Shown here in pieces: positions 1 to 10,468 of a stretch of DNA of 64,000 bases (position 1 is the stretch's first letter; the number at the start of each line of letters is the position of its first letter). Origin of the DNA: Malus domestica. Its lineage: Eukaryota; Streptophyta; Magnoliopsida; Rosales; Rosaceae. The stretch spans positions 27,529,501 through 27,593,500 of the forward strand of contig NC_091677.1 in the NCBI RefSeq assembly GCF_042453785.1, in the 5' to 3' direction. Under the pieces are notes generated by a model. The model was not told where the DNA came from, made no database searches, and saw only the letters and a program-made list of their open reading frames with translations. A program made the translations under genes and the position numbers.

Positions 1-2
1 TT

Positions 3-1634
3 TTGAGTTTGGGTTGGGAGAGGAGGTTCGAGATTGTTTTAGATGTTGCCAGGGCGCTTGAGTTCTTGCATTTGGGATGTGATCCTCCTGTTATTCATGG
101 TGATATTAAGCCGAGTAACATTTTGCTTGATTTCGATTATCGGGCAAAGATTTCGGATTTTGGGTTGTCAAGGATTAAGGTGGAGGGTGAGTTTGGGGTT
201 GATATGTTCAGCCAGGACTTGGGTAAGAGTCAGGAGCTGTGGAAGAGTCAGGATCTGTCTGGGAACTTGGCGGCGGAAACTCCAGCAATCGGTACCCCCG
301 TGGAGAGTGCTAGCGAGGTAGATTTTGCTCTTGCTTTGCAAGCTTCTTCTTCGTCGAAAAATAGTAAAAAAAGTCGTAATGTTAAGGCCTTGAACTTGAA
401 TTCTGTGAATTATAATGCCAACATTGCTTGTGAGAGTGATGTTAAGAGTAGTCATGCTAAGGGGAAAGAGGTTTCGAGTGTAGATTTTGGTGGGGATGAT
501 TGGAATAATAGGTTTGTGCCTTACGATGACGAGCTTAGTAGCATTGATCACAGTAAGGAGTTGAATATTATTGCCTGCAATGGTGTCGATGATGCAGAGG
601 ATACGAAACAGTGGGGGAAGGATTGGTGGTGGAAGCAGGATGGAAGTGGTGAATTGTGCAGTAAAGATTATGTTACAGAGTGGATAGGGAGTCAGATTTG
701 CCCGTCTTCGAATCCTGACTGGGATGATGAAAAGAAGAGCATTCCCGAGAAGAGTGACTTGGATGTGTCGACTCCGGTGGATAAATCAGAAAATGCAGAT
801 GAGCCCCGTTTGCAAGAATTTATGCTCGAAAACCTCAATAAGGGGTTTGAGAAAAGAGAATCCAAGGGCAGGAAAAATCGTAAAAGGAAACCGAGGAAGA
901 TGCAAGAGTGGTGGAAAGAAGAGCACCTTGCTGAGATTAGCAAGAAGGGTAGTAAGCTAAAAAATCTTGAAACAAAGTGGAAGAAGGGCTTCAAAATGCC
1001 GCGTTTTGATCTTGGAAAATGGCTTTACCTTCACAGACGAAAGAATTTCAGGGAGCAGAGTCAAGATGGATGTGATCAAAATGGGGAGTTCAGTTTTAGG
1101 AGGGGATGGAAGAAAAAGAATGCACATTCCGTTGGCAGTGACGTCCACAGTGGCGATATATTTAGTCGTGAACTCAGCAGCACAACAAGCATGAGAGGAA
1201 CTTTGTGCTATGTTGCACCAGAGTATGGTGGCTGTGGATACTTGATGGAGAAGGCTGACATTTACAGTCTTGGAGTTCTAATCCTCGTGGTTGTGTCCGG
1301 TAGAAGACCCTTACATGTTCTTGCATCGCCCATGAAGCTCGAAAAGGCGAATTTAATAAGCTGGTGTCGACAGTTGGCGCAAGCAGGAAACATACTTGAG
1401 CTTGTAGATGAGAGATTGAAAGACGAGTACAATAAGGACCAGGCAAATTTGTGCATAAATTTGGCTCTCTCTTGCTTACAGAAGATGCCAGAGTTGCGTC
1501 CGGAAATTGGGGAGATTGTTAAGATCTTGAGAGGGGATATGGATCTCCCACCACTTCCGTTCGAGTTCTCTCCCTCCCCGCCTTCAAAGTTATACAGCAG
1601 GTCAAGGAGAAAACGTACCGCCTCTGCAGATTAG
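3..1634 (+). CDS. Receptor-like Ser/Thr protein kinase, C-terminal part (partial at window start)
   Basis: The frame is open from the first bases of the window and ends at TAG 1632-1634. The first codon is TTG in mid-domain, so the true start lies upstream. About 543 residues are visible. The catalytic loop reads HGDIKPSNILL (residues 32-42; HGD replaces HRD), followed by SDFGLSRI at 51-58 and GTLCYVAPEYGG near 399-410. Between DFG and APE lies a roughly 335-residue low-complexity insertion rich in Ser, Asp, Trp and Lys. The C-lobe (YSLGVLILVVVSGRRP, then LRPEIGEIVKIL) is complete. A long activation-segment insertion is, from memory, typical of the small family containing Arabidopsis At1g80870, At2g45590, At4g25390 and At5g51770. 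The role is probably membrane signalling; the ligand is unknown. It fits the conserved gene order of the window. Confidence 0.88.
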   Translation: MSLGWERRFEIVLDVARALEFLHLGCDPPVIHGDIKPSNILLDFDYRAKISDFGLSRIKVEGEFGVDMFSQDLGKSQELWKSQDLSGNLAAETPAIGTPVESASEVDFALALQASSSSKNSKKSRNVKALNLNSVNYNANIACESDVKSSHAKGKEVSSVDFGGDDWNNRFVPYDDELSSIDHSKELNIIACNGVDDAEDTKQWGKDWWWKQDGSGELCSKDYVTEWIGSQICPSSNPDWDDEKKSIPEKSDLDVSTPVDKSENADEPRLQEFMLENLNKGFEKRESKGRKNRKRKPRKMQEWWKEEHLAEISKKGSKLKNLETKWKKGFKMPRFDLGKWLYLHRRKNFREQSQDGCDQNGEFSFRRGWKKKNAHSVGSDVHSGDIFSRELSSTTSMRGTLCYVAPEYGGCGYLMEKADIYSLGVLILVVVSGRRPLHVLASPMKLEKANLISWCRQLAQAGNILELVDERLKDEYNKDQANLCINLALSCLQKMPELRPEIGEIVKILRGDMDLPPLPFEFSPSPPSKLYSRSRRKRTASAD

Positions 1635-3841
1635 GCACTGCAACACATTCTTCATTTTACTTCTCCTTGATCATTCCTCGCCGGGGTTATGGTGATTGTA
1701 ATATATAAGAGATGATCCGAAATCGTTGGTGAAGTCTGAAAGATGTGTAGCATGAGGATCATATTGTTGTATGTACACTAGGTAGATGCTTCTGTTTTCT
1801 TTTTTCCATTAAATGGGTTCATGTTCAAGTACACCTGACTTCCCTTTCTTGTTTCATGTAAACCAGAATTTTCAACCATAATAAACCAAAAGACTCCTTG
1901 AATTTACGGATTTTATAGGCCCTCAGTTTTATCCATGGACTTGTCAGGCATGCATGGTTTTTCTGGTTCTGCCTTCATACAATTGTAGGGACTTTTCCCA
2001 CAAATTGTACGTTCTTTATAAAATTTGGGGCTGACTAATTCATTTTCCGTCGTTAATTTGGACAAAATTTGACTGTCGGTTTTCATTTTTTCCTTCGATG
2101 CACATTGAATCTAGTGAACCACTCAATCCAATCAAATACAGGAAACGAGACTTGAAGGATCGTTCTCATGTGTTACGTATTAAAAAAGGGCTTTTTCCAC
2201 CACATATAAAAATAAAAAAAACCCTGGTCAGATAAACTTTGACAAACATAGAAAGTGATTGATTGTTTAAGAGAAATGCTAATGGGATTTTCTCAAAATT
2301 TGATTTTTTATGAACGCTCTGTCACTTTACAGTTTAACGTTAATTTTCATATCAACATTATAAGATATTGTGCTACAAATATAAAACGACAAAAGATCAT
2401 TGAAAGTCTTATTTTTCAGAGAAACCCTCATCGCTCAAATTCGGTTGGAGCTAATTTTTGTAAGCCATGAAGCACTCGAGTCGTAGTCATGGGCCAAAGC
2501 TGTTTGAGTACTACTAAAGTGTGAATGATTAACCCACGAGAGGCTTGACGCTACTCACTCAAAACAAAAGGATGTGCATAAAGTCATAGAAATATTTTTC
2601 CACTTAATTTTTTCTGCTGAATTATCATTGTTATTCTGCTTTCCTAGAAAGAAGAGAGGAAAAAAAGGACGTTGCTCCGTGTCTGGGGCCTTTGCAAGCT
2701 AAAAATAGATGTGAACTTAGGGGGACACCTCTTGGAAGCAATATTTGCATTCTTTAAAGTAATGATTTTCACTCCTAGAAAGAAGAAAAATTATTGCTAT
2801 AATTGGGGTCCCTCAACTCATTAAAACGCGTGGCTATGGTCATTTTTTTCCACTTCGTCAGAATTTTGTTAAAATGAGTTATGTTGGAAGAATCGTTACT
2901 CCAATTGGATTAAAGCTGAAGGATCATTTCTCTAGTTGAGTTAAAGCAACGAGATCATTTCTCCAGTTGAATTAAAGTTGAATGACCAAGGGTAATGAAT
3001 TTTTAGTTGAGGGACCATAAATTGCACGTTTTGATAAGTTGAGGGACCAATAGTAATGAATTTTTAATTACAAGACCATTACTCAAATTGAGTTAAAATT
3101 AAAGAACTATTGTTACAATTTACTCTTAAGTTTTTTTCCCTTCTGAAATCTTTTACCATAATCATTTTTTTTTCCTGCCATCAGTTGAAAGCATCATTTT
3201 CGTGGGACTATTGCTGGATGGCAATGTGGTATACTTTTTCGGGAAAACGGTAGCGTTTTATTGATGATTAAATAGTACTATTTTCAAATAAAGCATATTT
3301 AGTAAACTTTATGAATATGGTGTAGTTCACTTTAAATTTATTCTTGGATTCTTTTTGCCTGGTCAGATATTAGAAGTTAATCATGTCACAGCAATTCTAA
3401 ACGTTAGAATTTTAAACCATGAGTTTTTGCCTTGGATGTTATGACGTTTTCAGTCCTAATGACATTTTTCTGTTGTTGCAAGACATTTTATACTAATTTT
3501 TTTAGAGGAGGGAGAAGTTTCGAGCCTGAAACGCATGAGTAGAAACTCAACATTTTATTTACTAGGATATTAGATCACATGCAAGACATTTCATACTATT
3601 TACTTTTCATCTTATTGCAGCAATATCAGAAGATATTTTTCAAGTATATGAGAAAGGTGACATCCGTCCTCATCAAATCAATGATGTACCAGAATATCGG
3701 GCTACATGAAACTGGGTATAACTCGATTTCACTCAATTGTCATCCACTTGAATGGAGAAAGAAGTCACAATCTTCTTCTGCAATCCAACATTACTCAAAA
3801 TACATATTATATATTTTTTATCGAAAGATATACATATTTAA
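1635..3841. other. Intergenic, no gene recognised
   Basis: This holds the 3' untranslated region of the kinase and AT-rich spacer. The stretch 2795-3125 repeats phrases such as GTTGAGGGACCA and GAATTTTTA several times and ends in TTACAATTTACTC, which looks like a decayed dispersed repeat. No open frame of substance and no RNA gene was seen. Confidence 0.5.
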
Positions 3842-4037
3842 GAGGTCGTTTGATAACCATTTCGTATTTAGTTTTTCGTTTTCATTTTTCATTTAAAAAA
3901 ATTGATTTAGTAACTACTTGTAAAGCCAAATTTAAAAAACTAAAAAAAAAAAAAAGTAAATTTCAGTTTTTTTTTTCTTTCTTTAAGTGAAAAAAAAAAC
4001 TGAAAACTGAAAATGAGATAGTTATCAAATGGCTTAC
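3842..4037. repeat. MITE-like inverted-repeat element
   Basis: The left end reads GTCGTTTGATAACCATTTC and the right end, reverse complemented, reads AGCCATTTGATAACTATCTC. Both then run into AGTTTT-rich arms with A/T runs between them. About 196 bp, non-coding. The short inverted ends and lack of coding capacity fit a MITE, perhaps hAT-type. No clear target duplication was found. Confidence 0.55.
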
Positions 4038-4596
4038 CGTTGCTAATTTTTTCTATATGCATGATGAAATATGTTAAAGATCAAGAGTAAGCGAAACACG
4101 GGCCAAGTACATATAAATCATGCCAAACGGATGATGATCACCGAGTACTAGAAGCTGGTGAGACTGGACTTCTTGATGATCGTCAAGCCAACGAAATTGT
4201 GAACCCTACGGAAGTCCAAGCTACATGTATGCTCAAATTCTGTCTAGCCTTAAAGATCAGGCTTAACACACGTCAAGTCAATCTTACCTGTAGGCTGTAA
4301 CTAGTGCGACATGCCACTACTAGTACTGGAATGAATCAATGAATACATATTACTACGTTGATCCGTTGTCGACTATCTTACTTTTAATCAAGCTACTGAG
4401 ATGAGTTTGAAATCGAATTTCTGTTGCATCATCGTGTTCTTCTGATCCGTTAGGCTCTGTACTTACGGGCCTGGCTTTTATCGATCTACTGTTAAATGTG
4501 TTGAGTCAATTATATCAGCTTGATCACAGGTATCTAAGTTTCTACTGCTGCTCTTCTTTTTTCTCTATCCGTTTATTGTTTATTGATCACAGCAAT

Positions 4597-5020
4597 GCTT
4601 TATGGCATGGAATGTTAGGCGGTGAAGCATCAACACGTAGACAAAATAAGTGTAGTGGAGATGAGAATGCTTCGTTGGATGTGGTGCACAAGAAAAGACA
4701 AGATTAGGAACGAGAATATCCAAGGTAAATTAGGGGTAGCCGAAATTGAAGATAAGATGAGAGAAAATCGGTTAAGATGGTTTGGACATGTGAAATGAAT
4801 ACCTACGGACGCTCCAGTTAGAAGATGTGATTACAAGACAGAGGTTCAGGGCCAAAGGGTAAAGGAAGACCTAGGAAGACTTGGAAAGAGACTCTAAGAA
4901 AAGACTTGGACGACTTGGATCTAACGGAAGACATGACACAAAACCGATTGCAATTGCGTTCTAGAATTCATATAGCCGATCCCACTGAGTGGGATAAGGC
5001 TTTGGAGTTGTTGATTGTTC
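4597..5020 (+). mobile_element. Non-LTR retrotransposon (LINE, RTE-like) 3'-end fragment
   Basis: One frame translates as a decayed C-terminal reverse-transcriptase tail containing RMLRWMW, RKDKIRNENIQGKLGVAEIE, RENRLRWFGHV and later RSRIHIADPT-like residues. This is the familiar end of plant LINEs. In-frame stops (TAG at the usual WAVKH motif, TGA after GHVK) and frameshifts make it dead. The 3' end shows the GTTGTTG motif typical of these elements. Only the last 420 bp survive, as expected from 5' truncation during target-primed insertion. A second 3' end lies at 55599-55680 in opposite orientation. Confidence 0.75.
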
Positions 5021-5378
5021 TTTTTTCGGTCAGCTAAATTCCTCATTCTCAAGAGTTCTTCGATTTCGCTATTTTGCTGTAAAAATCTTATTGCTATAGC
5101 AGCATGCAACATGACACGTTACAGAAATTCGTCCCAGACGGGTGATTTAGCTCAGTGTAAGTTTTGCAGTCGTGGTTAGATTGCATGAATTATATTTCCG
5201 ACAATACTCTAGATTGTCAATAAGTTATAAACTGAATTATTTGATCAAGAAAAAACACATAGTTGCTCATTCGCGTCATTTTCTTCAACACTGGTTCATT
5301 TAATCAATATCATAACTAGAATACAGTAGCAACAATCTTATAAACTTTTGATCACTCTGAGACTGAGTGATGTGAATC

Positions 5379-6398
5379 TCATAAGTTTTTTATCACTCTG
5401 AGTGATTGTGCTACCTCCGTCATGATCGGCCTCTCGTCCGGATTTGCTTTGAGACACCTCCCTATGAGCTTGGCACATTCCACTACTTGCTTCTTGTTTT
5501 CTTCTTCCAATACCTTGGCCTCTAAATAGGTTTTGCAAAGATTTGCTAACATCGTAAACTGGTGATCGTTATATGAGCTTGAAGCGGCGTTGTTATCGTT
5601 CTCCATATACCAATCTAGTAAACCACCCCATCTCTTTCCTGCAAAGATCTCACATAATAGAACTCCAAAGCTGTGGACATCGCTCTTTTCTGAAGTACGT
5701 CCGGATATAGCATATTCAGGAGGCAGGCACCCTTGAGTTCCGGTAATCACTTCAACATCTACATGAGTTTTACCAAAAGGAATTGGTACTGAGGTTCGGA
5801 ACTCGGACAGCTTGGCGACATAGTCTTGGTCTAAGAAGATATGTCCCGTCTTTATATCTCGATGGATGATCATCTTCGGCATGCCGTAGTGGAGATAAGC
5901 AACTGCACCTGCTACTTCAATTGCAATCTTTAACCTGATCGGCCACGCTAGCGATTCACCATCTCCATAGATGTGGTGGGAGAGATTACCTTTTGTTGGG
6001 AATTCATAAATTAGTGTAGGCAGCTCGGTCTCAAGGCAGCAACCCAACAGCTTCAAAACGTTCTTGTGCTTGCTCATGTTCGAGGCAATTGCTACTTCAT
6101 TCGCAATCAATTCCAGAGGATCCATGTAACTACTCGAGTCTGCTTCGAACTTCTTAACCAAAATCTGGCGTTCTTCGTGGACTCCTTTGTAAAGTCGAGA
6201 ATTCCAATCCCTATGTATCATTCCATCCCAGCCGTAGTCATTCGTTGCCTTGTTGAGGTCTCGTTCGGAGTGCATCCGAATCGGATTACAACTCCCATCG
6301 AAAGAATGTATGAGCTGTTCCAACATAGCAGCTCCATTCTTCAAGAAGCAGCCCTTCTTTTCCCTGTTGTATTTGTTGTTTCTGAATCTTGATAGCAT
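5379..6398 (-). CDS. ZED1-related (ZRK / WAK-like) pseudokinase
   Basis: Single exon, 339 residues, about the usual ZRK length, starting MLSRFRN and reaching the ZRK signature FLKNGAAMLEQLI (18-30) and CNPIRMHS. It is a kinase fold without transmembrane or extracellular parts. The ATP lysine is present (ILVKKF, K82). The catalytic loop is HRDIKTGH (179-186), with His where the metal-binding Asn should be, and the DFG motif is replaced by EFR (199-201), so it is probably catalytically dead. APE appears as PPE. In Arabidopsis, ZRK pseudokinases are cytoplasmic adaptors that link effector-modified kinases to the NLR ZAR1; that role here is inferred from family only. An inverted fragment of a related gene starts 351 bp upstream, and NLR genes lie 22-33 kb away. 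Confidence 0.82.
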   Translation of the reverse strand: MLSRFRNNKYNREKKGCFLKNGAAMLEQLIHSFDGSCNPIRMHSERDLNKATNDYGWDGMIHRDWNSRLYKGVHEERQILVKKFEADSSSYMDPLELIANEVAIASNMSKHKNVLKLLGCCLETELPTLIYEFPTKGNLSHHIYGDGESLAWPIRLKIAIEVAGAVAYLHYGMPKMIIHRDIKTGHIFLDQDYVAKLSEFRTSVPIPFGKTHVDVEVITGTQGCLPPEYAISGRTSEKSDVHSFGVLLCEIFAGKRWGGLLDWYMENDNNAASSSYNDHQFTMLANLCKTYLEAKVLEEENKKQVVECAKLIGRCLKANPDERPIMTEVAQSLRVIKNL

Positions 6399-6748
6399 AT
6401 TGGAAGATATGCTTTTCAGTTGCCGAAGTCACAACTTTATTTGGGGCTTAACGCGCAAAACATCGATAGTGTGATTAAATTTCTTCACGACTATCGTTTA
6501 CTTTGAAAAAAATCTTGAAGACTTTGAAAATGGACTGGCCCTCGAGAAGTCTTCAAGTAAAAAATTGAAGACAATTAAAAATTAAATTAAATTGGGTAAT
6601 AATCTACTTTAAATTACAGGGAGGGGAGGGGAACCGAACTTGGTGAGAAGAGCACACTCCTCTAACCAACTTGACTGCGTTTAGCCCCAAGTTGGCTGAC
6701 TTTCTGAACGGGGCCAAAAGACTGGAGCTAAACCTAACGGAAACCAAT

Positions 6749-6875
6749 ATGCAATCACTCTTCAGAAACCACAAAAAAAGAGCAAAAAGGATACTTTCTG
6801 CGGAATGGAGCTGCGAGGTTGAAGCCACTCATACATTCTTTTGATGGAAATTGTGATCCAATTCAAATGGACTGA
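6749..6875 (+). pseudogene. ZRK pseudokinase 5'-end fragment, inverted relative to the intact gene
   Basis: From ATG 6749 the DNA aligns with the first ~125 bases of the ZRK gene at 6398 on the other strand. The start gives M-x-S-x-FRN, and after a frameshift (net loss of about 5 bases) the frame reads YFLRNGAA, then LIHSFDGNCDPIQM and a TGA at 6873-6875. No kinase domain follows. It is a head-to-head, truncated relic, most simply the remnant of an inverted tandem copy. Confidence 0.72.
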
Positions 6876-7377
6876 TCATCAAATTCATATGAGCAGAAGG
6901 CTCGGTTTTCCTACACCTCATGTCGAAGTAGATGCAGCTCGCTCAAGAACTGCTGACATCAATAGCAACTGAAAATGGAAAACAGTTGATGGGGTTATAG
7001 CTAGCCTACTCTTGGAAGGCAAATGAATGTAGTCACCGACTCCCTGCCAAGTCTATGGTTTTAACAGTGACGGCCTACGCTGCTATAAAACTAGTGTGAA
7101 TGCCTCGATGTATGCCAGCCTAGAAATAGCTCAAACGATCAAAACTATAAACAACCGGAGTTGAAAATAGTCGAAGGGCTCTCGAAATCTAGTCATTTGA
7201 AAAATAAAAGTTCAGGTAATACATTTGAGAGGAGAAGGAAAAACCTCAAAACACTTCAGCCTAAATCACATAACGTCAAAGTCTGATGAGAATACATTAA
7301 GAGAGAAAAGAAATAAACAAATTCTTAAGAACTCGGAACAAATAAATTGTACACTTCCCTGAGTTATACCACAAGCA
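6876..7377. other. Intergenic, nothing recognised
   Basis: Spacer between the ZRK relic and the 3' end of the early-nodulin-like gene. The part next to 7378 is probably 3' untranslated sequence of that gene. No coding or repeat signal is clear. Confidence 0.4.
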
Positions 7378-8532
7378 CTACACCCATCCAAATCCCAAGC
7401 ACAGCATTGCCAAGGAAACCACCAAGGCCCGAAATCCCTGTTGAGGAACCACCAGGACAGCAGCATCTGATGAAGAGTTATGAGCACTGACGGGGGCCGT
7501 TGGGGGGGAAGGCAGAGGATGGACAAGGACAGAGACCTTCATGCCACTGTAGCACTGGCCATTGCCACAAATGAAGTAATACCTCTTCGCCTGATTGAGG
7601 GGGATGAAGTCTTTGCCACTGCTCCAGTTCCCAACTGCACCATCCAAGGTGCAGTTGTCATACCCTGTTTGGTTCACTTCAAACACATTGTACTGGTTCT
7701 TTTGGTACCTAAACGCTGCAATTTAACAAACACTCCACTTTGAGAACAAATAGAAAAACATGGATAAATAAGAAAAAACTTGCACAAAAGATAAATTGAT
7801 TGATTTGGCCCAAAAGATTTAATTTGGTAGTCACAAAATGCGTCTGCACAAATAGGGGTGGAATATTTTACCAAATACCGTACCATACTCATGTTGTACC
7901 AATTGGTGATGATAATGGTAAACAAAACCATTAGATATACTGAAAGTTTGGCATGGTAATGATAATAAATTTTGACACACCAAAAATTTAATATGGTAAT
8001 TGGTACAAAGGTTTTGATATGGTAACCATACCGAACCCAACCCCATGCACAAATAGAAATTTTTCAAAGAACAAGACTGATGGTCCTTGAGCTATGAAAT
8101 TTGTGAAAGAAAACTTTCTCAAATAGAAAATTAAGATAAACTTCAGGGTATGTTTGGGTGAGGAACTTCCAAATTCTAAGGGATTTAAGCATATTTGTAA
8201 TGCTCATGTGGTGCATTTTCTAATTCCTCGTATGTAATTTTTTGTGATCCATTTCTTCTTCATTTTACCTAATGGCGTTATAATTTGAAAGTCCCTCACC
8301 CGAACATACCTTAAAGATTTTCAAAATGTATGTGCTAGTTTCAATTCTAGTGTACAATAATATGGCATTTCTCATTTCTCTATAAAAAATTTTACATCAA
8401 CAAAATATAAGCAAATTTTCCGATGGTATATAGCAGAGTGATACAAAAATAAATGGCTAAAACTGAAATAATAGATTTAAACAGTTTAGGAAATCAAATC
8501 TAACGGTTAAAACATATGGCAGAAACACACAC

Positions 8533-8593
<61 letters not shown>

Positions 8594-8794
8594 TATCTTA
8601 CAGATAAGGTCCCCAACATAGAAAGTATGGTTGTTGGCCCAGAGGGTGTAGTTTTGGCCAGGATTCCAGCCACGGTTGGCTCCAACAATGTGGTCAGTGG
8701 CAAGGATTGGAGTGAGCACTGCAAGCCCCGAGATGATGAAAACGAGAAGCAAGATGTGGTCGTGGAATTTGGTGTTGGAGGAGGACTTGGACAT
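7378..8794 (-). CDS. Early nodulin-like / lamin-like phytocyanin, GPI-anchored (2 exons)
   Basis: Exon 1 is 8602-8794 and exon 2 is 7378-7715, joined by GTAAGA...TTGCAG; together they give 176 residues ending at TAG. The Met at 8794 is preferred over an upstream in-frame Met because the latter adds only a (GA)n-encoded Arg/Glu run. A signal peptide (HDHILLLVFIISGLAVL) is followed by a plastocyanin-like domain: DHIVGANRGWNPGQNYTLWA, FYVGDLISFRYQ, YNVFEVN, YDNCTLDGAVGNWSSGKDF, then YYFICGNGQCYSGMKV. The two cysteines for the disulfide are present, but the copper ligands are not complete, as in ENODL proteins. A Pro/Ser linker and a hydrophobic tail (ALVVSLAMLCLGFG) indicate GPI anchoring at the plasma membrane. 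Likely function is cell-wall or surface related and non-redox. The intron holds two MITE-like repeats and a microsatellite. Confidence 0.9.
7850..8045. repeat. MITE-like element in the intron of the phytocyanin gene
   Basis: The ends are imperfect inverted repeats: GGGGTGG...ACCGTACC on the left and GGTATGG...CCAACCCC-type sequence on the right. It contains several TACCATA/TATGGTA motifs on both strands. About 195 bp, non-coding. Confidence 0.45.
8144..8313. repeat. MITE-like element with ~24-bp inverted ends
   Basis: The left end AGGGTATGTTTGGGTGAGG matches the reverse complement of the right end, AAGGTATGTTCGGGTGAGG. Both continue with a CTT(C)CAAATT-like phrase. About 170 bp, inside the intron of the phytocyanin gene. 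Confidence 0.6.
8526..8590. repeat. Compound microsatellite (AC)n(AT)n(AG)n
   Basis: A short AC run passes into AT and then about 16 AG units. It lies just inside the intron, 6 bases from the splice donor of the phytocyanin gene, so length changes could affect splicing. Confidence 0.9.
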
Positions 8795-8810
8795 CTCTTC
8801 CTTCACTTCC

Positions 8811-8822
8811 CTCCCTCTCTCT

Positions 8823-8854
<32 letters not shown>

Positions 8855-8857
8855 CCC
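8811..8857. repeat. CT/GA microsatellite in the 5' leader of the phytocyanin gene
   Basis: A near-pure CT run on the plus strand, i.e. GA on the transcribed strand, lies 17-63 bp upstream of the ATG at 8794. GA-rich leaders are common in plant genes. Confidence 0.85.
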
Positions 8858-9534
8858 CTCCCTCCGCTTCTCAGAACTCACTATAATATCACTCTAGTGG
8901 AGTCTGGAAAGACGGTTCAAAAGTTCAATTATCTGGGTTGTGTGGGAGCCACACAACACAACAATTATATTCATATATGGGGGTCCAATCCAACTATGTT
9001 GACAGAGTGGTCCACTGTTTAGTTTTTGGAAGGATATGGATTTGAATTAAAGCATCAAATAAAAGTGAATACTATATTAGCACTATCAAGTGACCTACTC
9101 TCTAAGGATATGGGCTCGTATTGTATTGGTTCTACGATGCAACTTTAACTTTTTTTCGAAGTGTTAGAGCATCGATCACTTAAGTGTGTGTACGTGATTG
9201 TGGATCGTTGATGTGATCTTGCATCAATAGCCGATAATTCATTTATTATAAATAGCTGAAGAAGGTACAAATGCAAAGTAAGTCATAGGTTTTTAATATG
9301 AACTTTAAGATATCGTCGTGTCAACTTGTTGAACTTAAAAATGGAAAATTTTTAATTTTTCCTTAGTATGTTAACGAGTCATGTAGGTTTGTCAGGTTTT
9401 AACCGAAATCGGAGAGGGCACATTTTAGATGCACTCCATGACATGTTTATTTCTATACATTTCTAGATTGAGGCAGAGGGTTCTAGAAAATTTACTTTAA
9501 ATGAAGAGTTTTTAAAGCAGTGAAAAGAGTCTTA
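8858..9534. other. Promoter side of the phytocyanin gene and spacer
   Basis: AT-rich sequence with no recognisable gene or repeat. It should contain the promoter of the minus-strand gene ending at 8794, but no convincing TATA box could be singled out. Confidence 0.35.
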
Positions 9535-10434
9535 GGGGGTGTTTGTTTGACCTTCTTAGGTGGGACTGGATTAGACTACACTATAGTCTGATGTTTGGTA
9601 TGGACAAGGATTAGGTTTAATGGGATTAGATCTGACTCGTACGGATTAAACCCCTCGCTAGGAGTTCCTAGCGAAGCACCCCAAAAATGCCCGGATTCGT
9701 AAGACCTCATGCGCTCATGCGAGAGAGATCCTCGCTCATCCTGCGAGAAAGTGTCGTTGACGGCCTCCTCCCTCACCTTCTCCTCCTCATCGCCTCTCAT
9801 CGCCCACAATCTCGTATATTTCTTCCCGTCCCTCCCAACCGTTGAAGAATCCAAAGCAACATTAAGAATTTGGAATCTGGTTTGAGATCGAGAAGGCAAA
9901 GCTGGAGAGGGGAGAAAAAGAGGGAGAGGGATGGAAAAAAATTAGGAAAAAAAATAGGGATTTGAAGTAAGGGACTAGAAGCACTTGCGGGGATAGCAGG
10001 CAAAGAAATATTTGAGATTCAGAAGGAAGAGAAAAATAAGAGACCAGAAGCCTCTGGAAAGAAAAAGAGAGAAAAAAAGAAGAAGGTAGAGAGCGTGCAG
10101 AGAAAGAATTAAAAAAAGAGTGTGTTATCCACACATCTTATTTTACTTCTCACACACCCTTGATAATTTTTGTCCGTTGATCTTCTTCAATTCATCCGCT
10201 CCGACGGTCGAAAATTTAAAAGGTGTGTAAAAAGTAAAATGGGGTGTGTGGATATCACACCCCTTAAAAAAAATGACAAAATATTTTATTCAAAAAATAA
10301 TTTAGTCTATAACTTAGTCCGACACTGCACCAAACACTTTACTAATCTAGTGCAGCTTAGTCTAGTCTAAACCAGTCCAGCTTAGTCTCTGCAACTAGTC
10401 CCGTTCGAAACAGTCCGGTACAACAAATGCACCC
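9535..10434. mobile_element. PIF/Harbinger-like non-autonomous DNA transposon
   Basis: The ends are imperfect inverted repeats: GGGGGTGTTTGTTTGACC on the left, and GGGTGCATTTGTTGTACC as the reverse complement of the right end. Each is flanked by TTA (9532-9534 and 10435-10437), the 3-bp duplication of this superfamily. The interior is GA/CT-rich and codes for no transposase. A hAT-like MITE is nested inside at 10117-10263. Confidence 0.65.
10117..10263. mobile_element. hAT-like MITE, copy 1, nested in the Harbinger-like element
   Basis: 147 bp with inverted arms of about 40 bp: AGAGTGTGTTATCCACACA... on the left against GGGTGTGATATCCACACACC on the other strand of the right. It is flanked by TTAAAAAA on both sides (10109-10116, 10264-10271), an 8-bp duplication as made by hAT transposases. 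A second copy is at 60296-60443. Confidence 0.75.
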
Positions 10435-10468
10435 TTAAATCTCTTTTACCTATGTCCCGGTGTCGGAG

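Noticed and set aside
5140..5210. tRNA-like start GGTGATTTAGCTCAGTG
   Set aside because: Only a D-arm-like stretch is present; no T arm or acceptor stem follows.
8516..9022. 168-codon open frame on the plus strand
   Set aside because: It is antisense to exon 1 of the phytocyanin gene and is filled with Arg/Glu and Ser/Leu runs translated from microsatellites.
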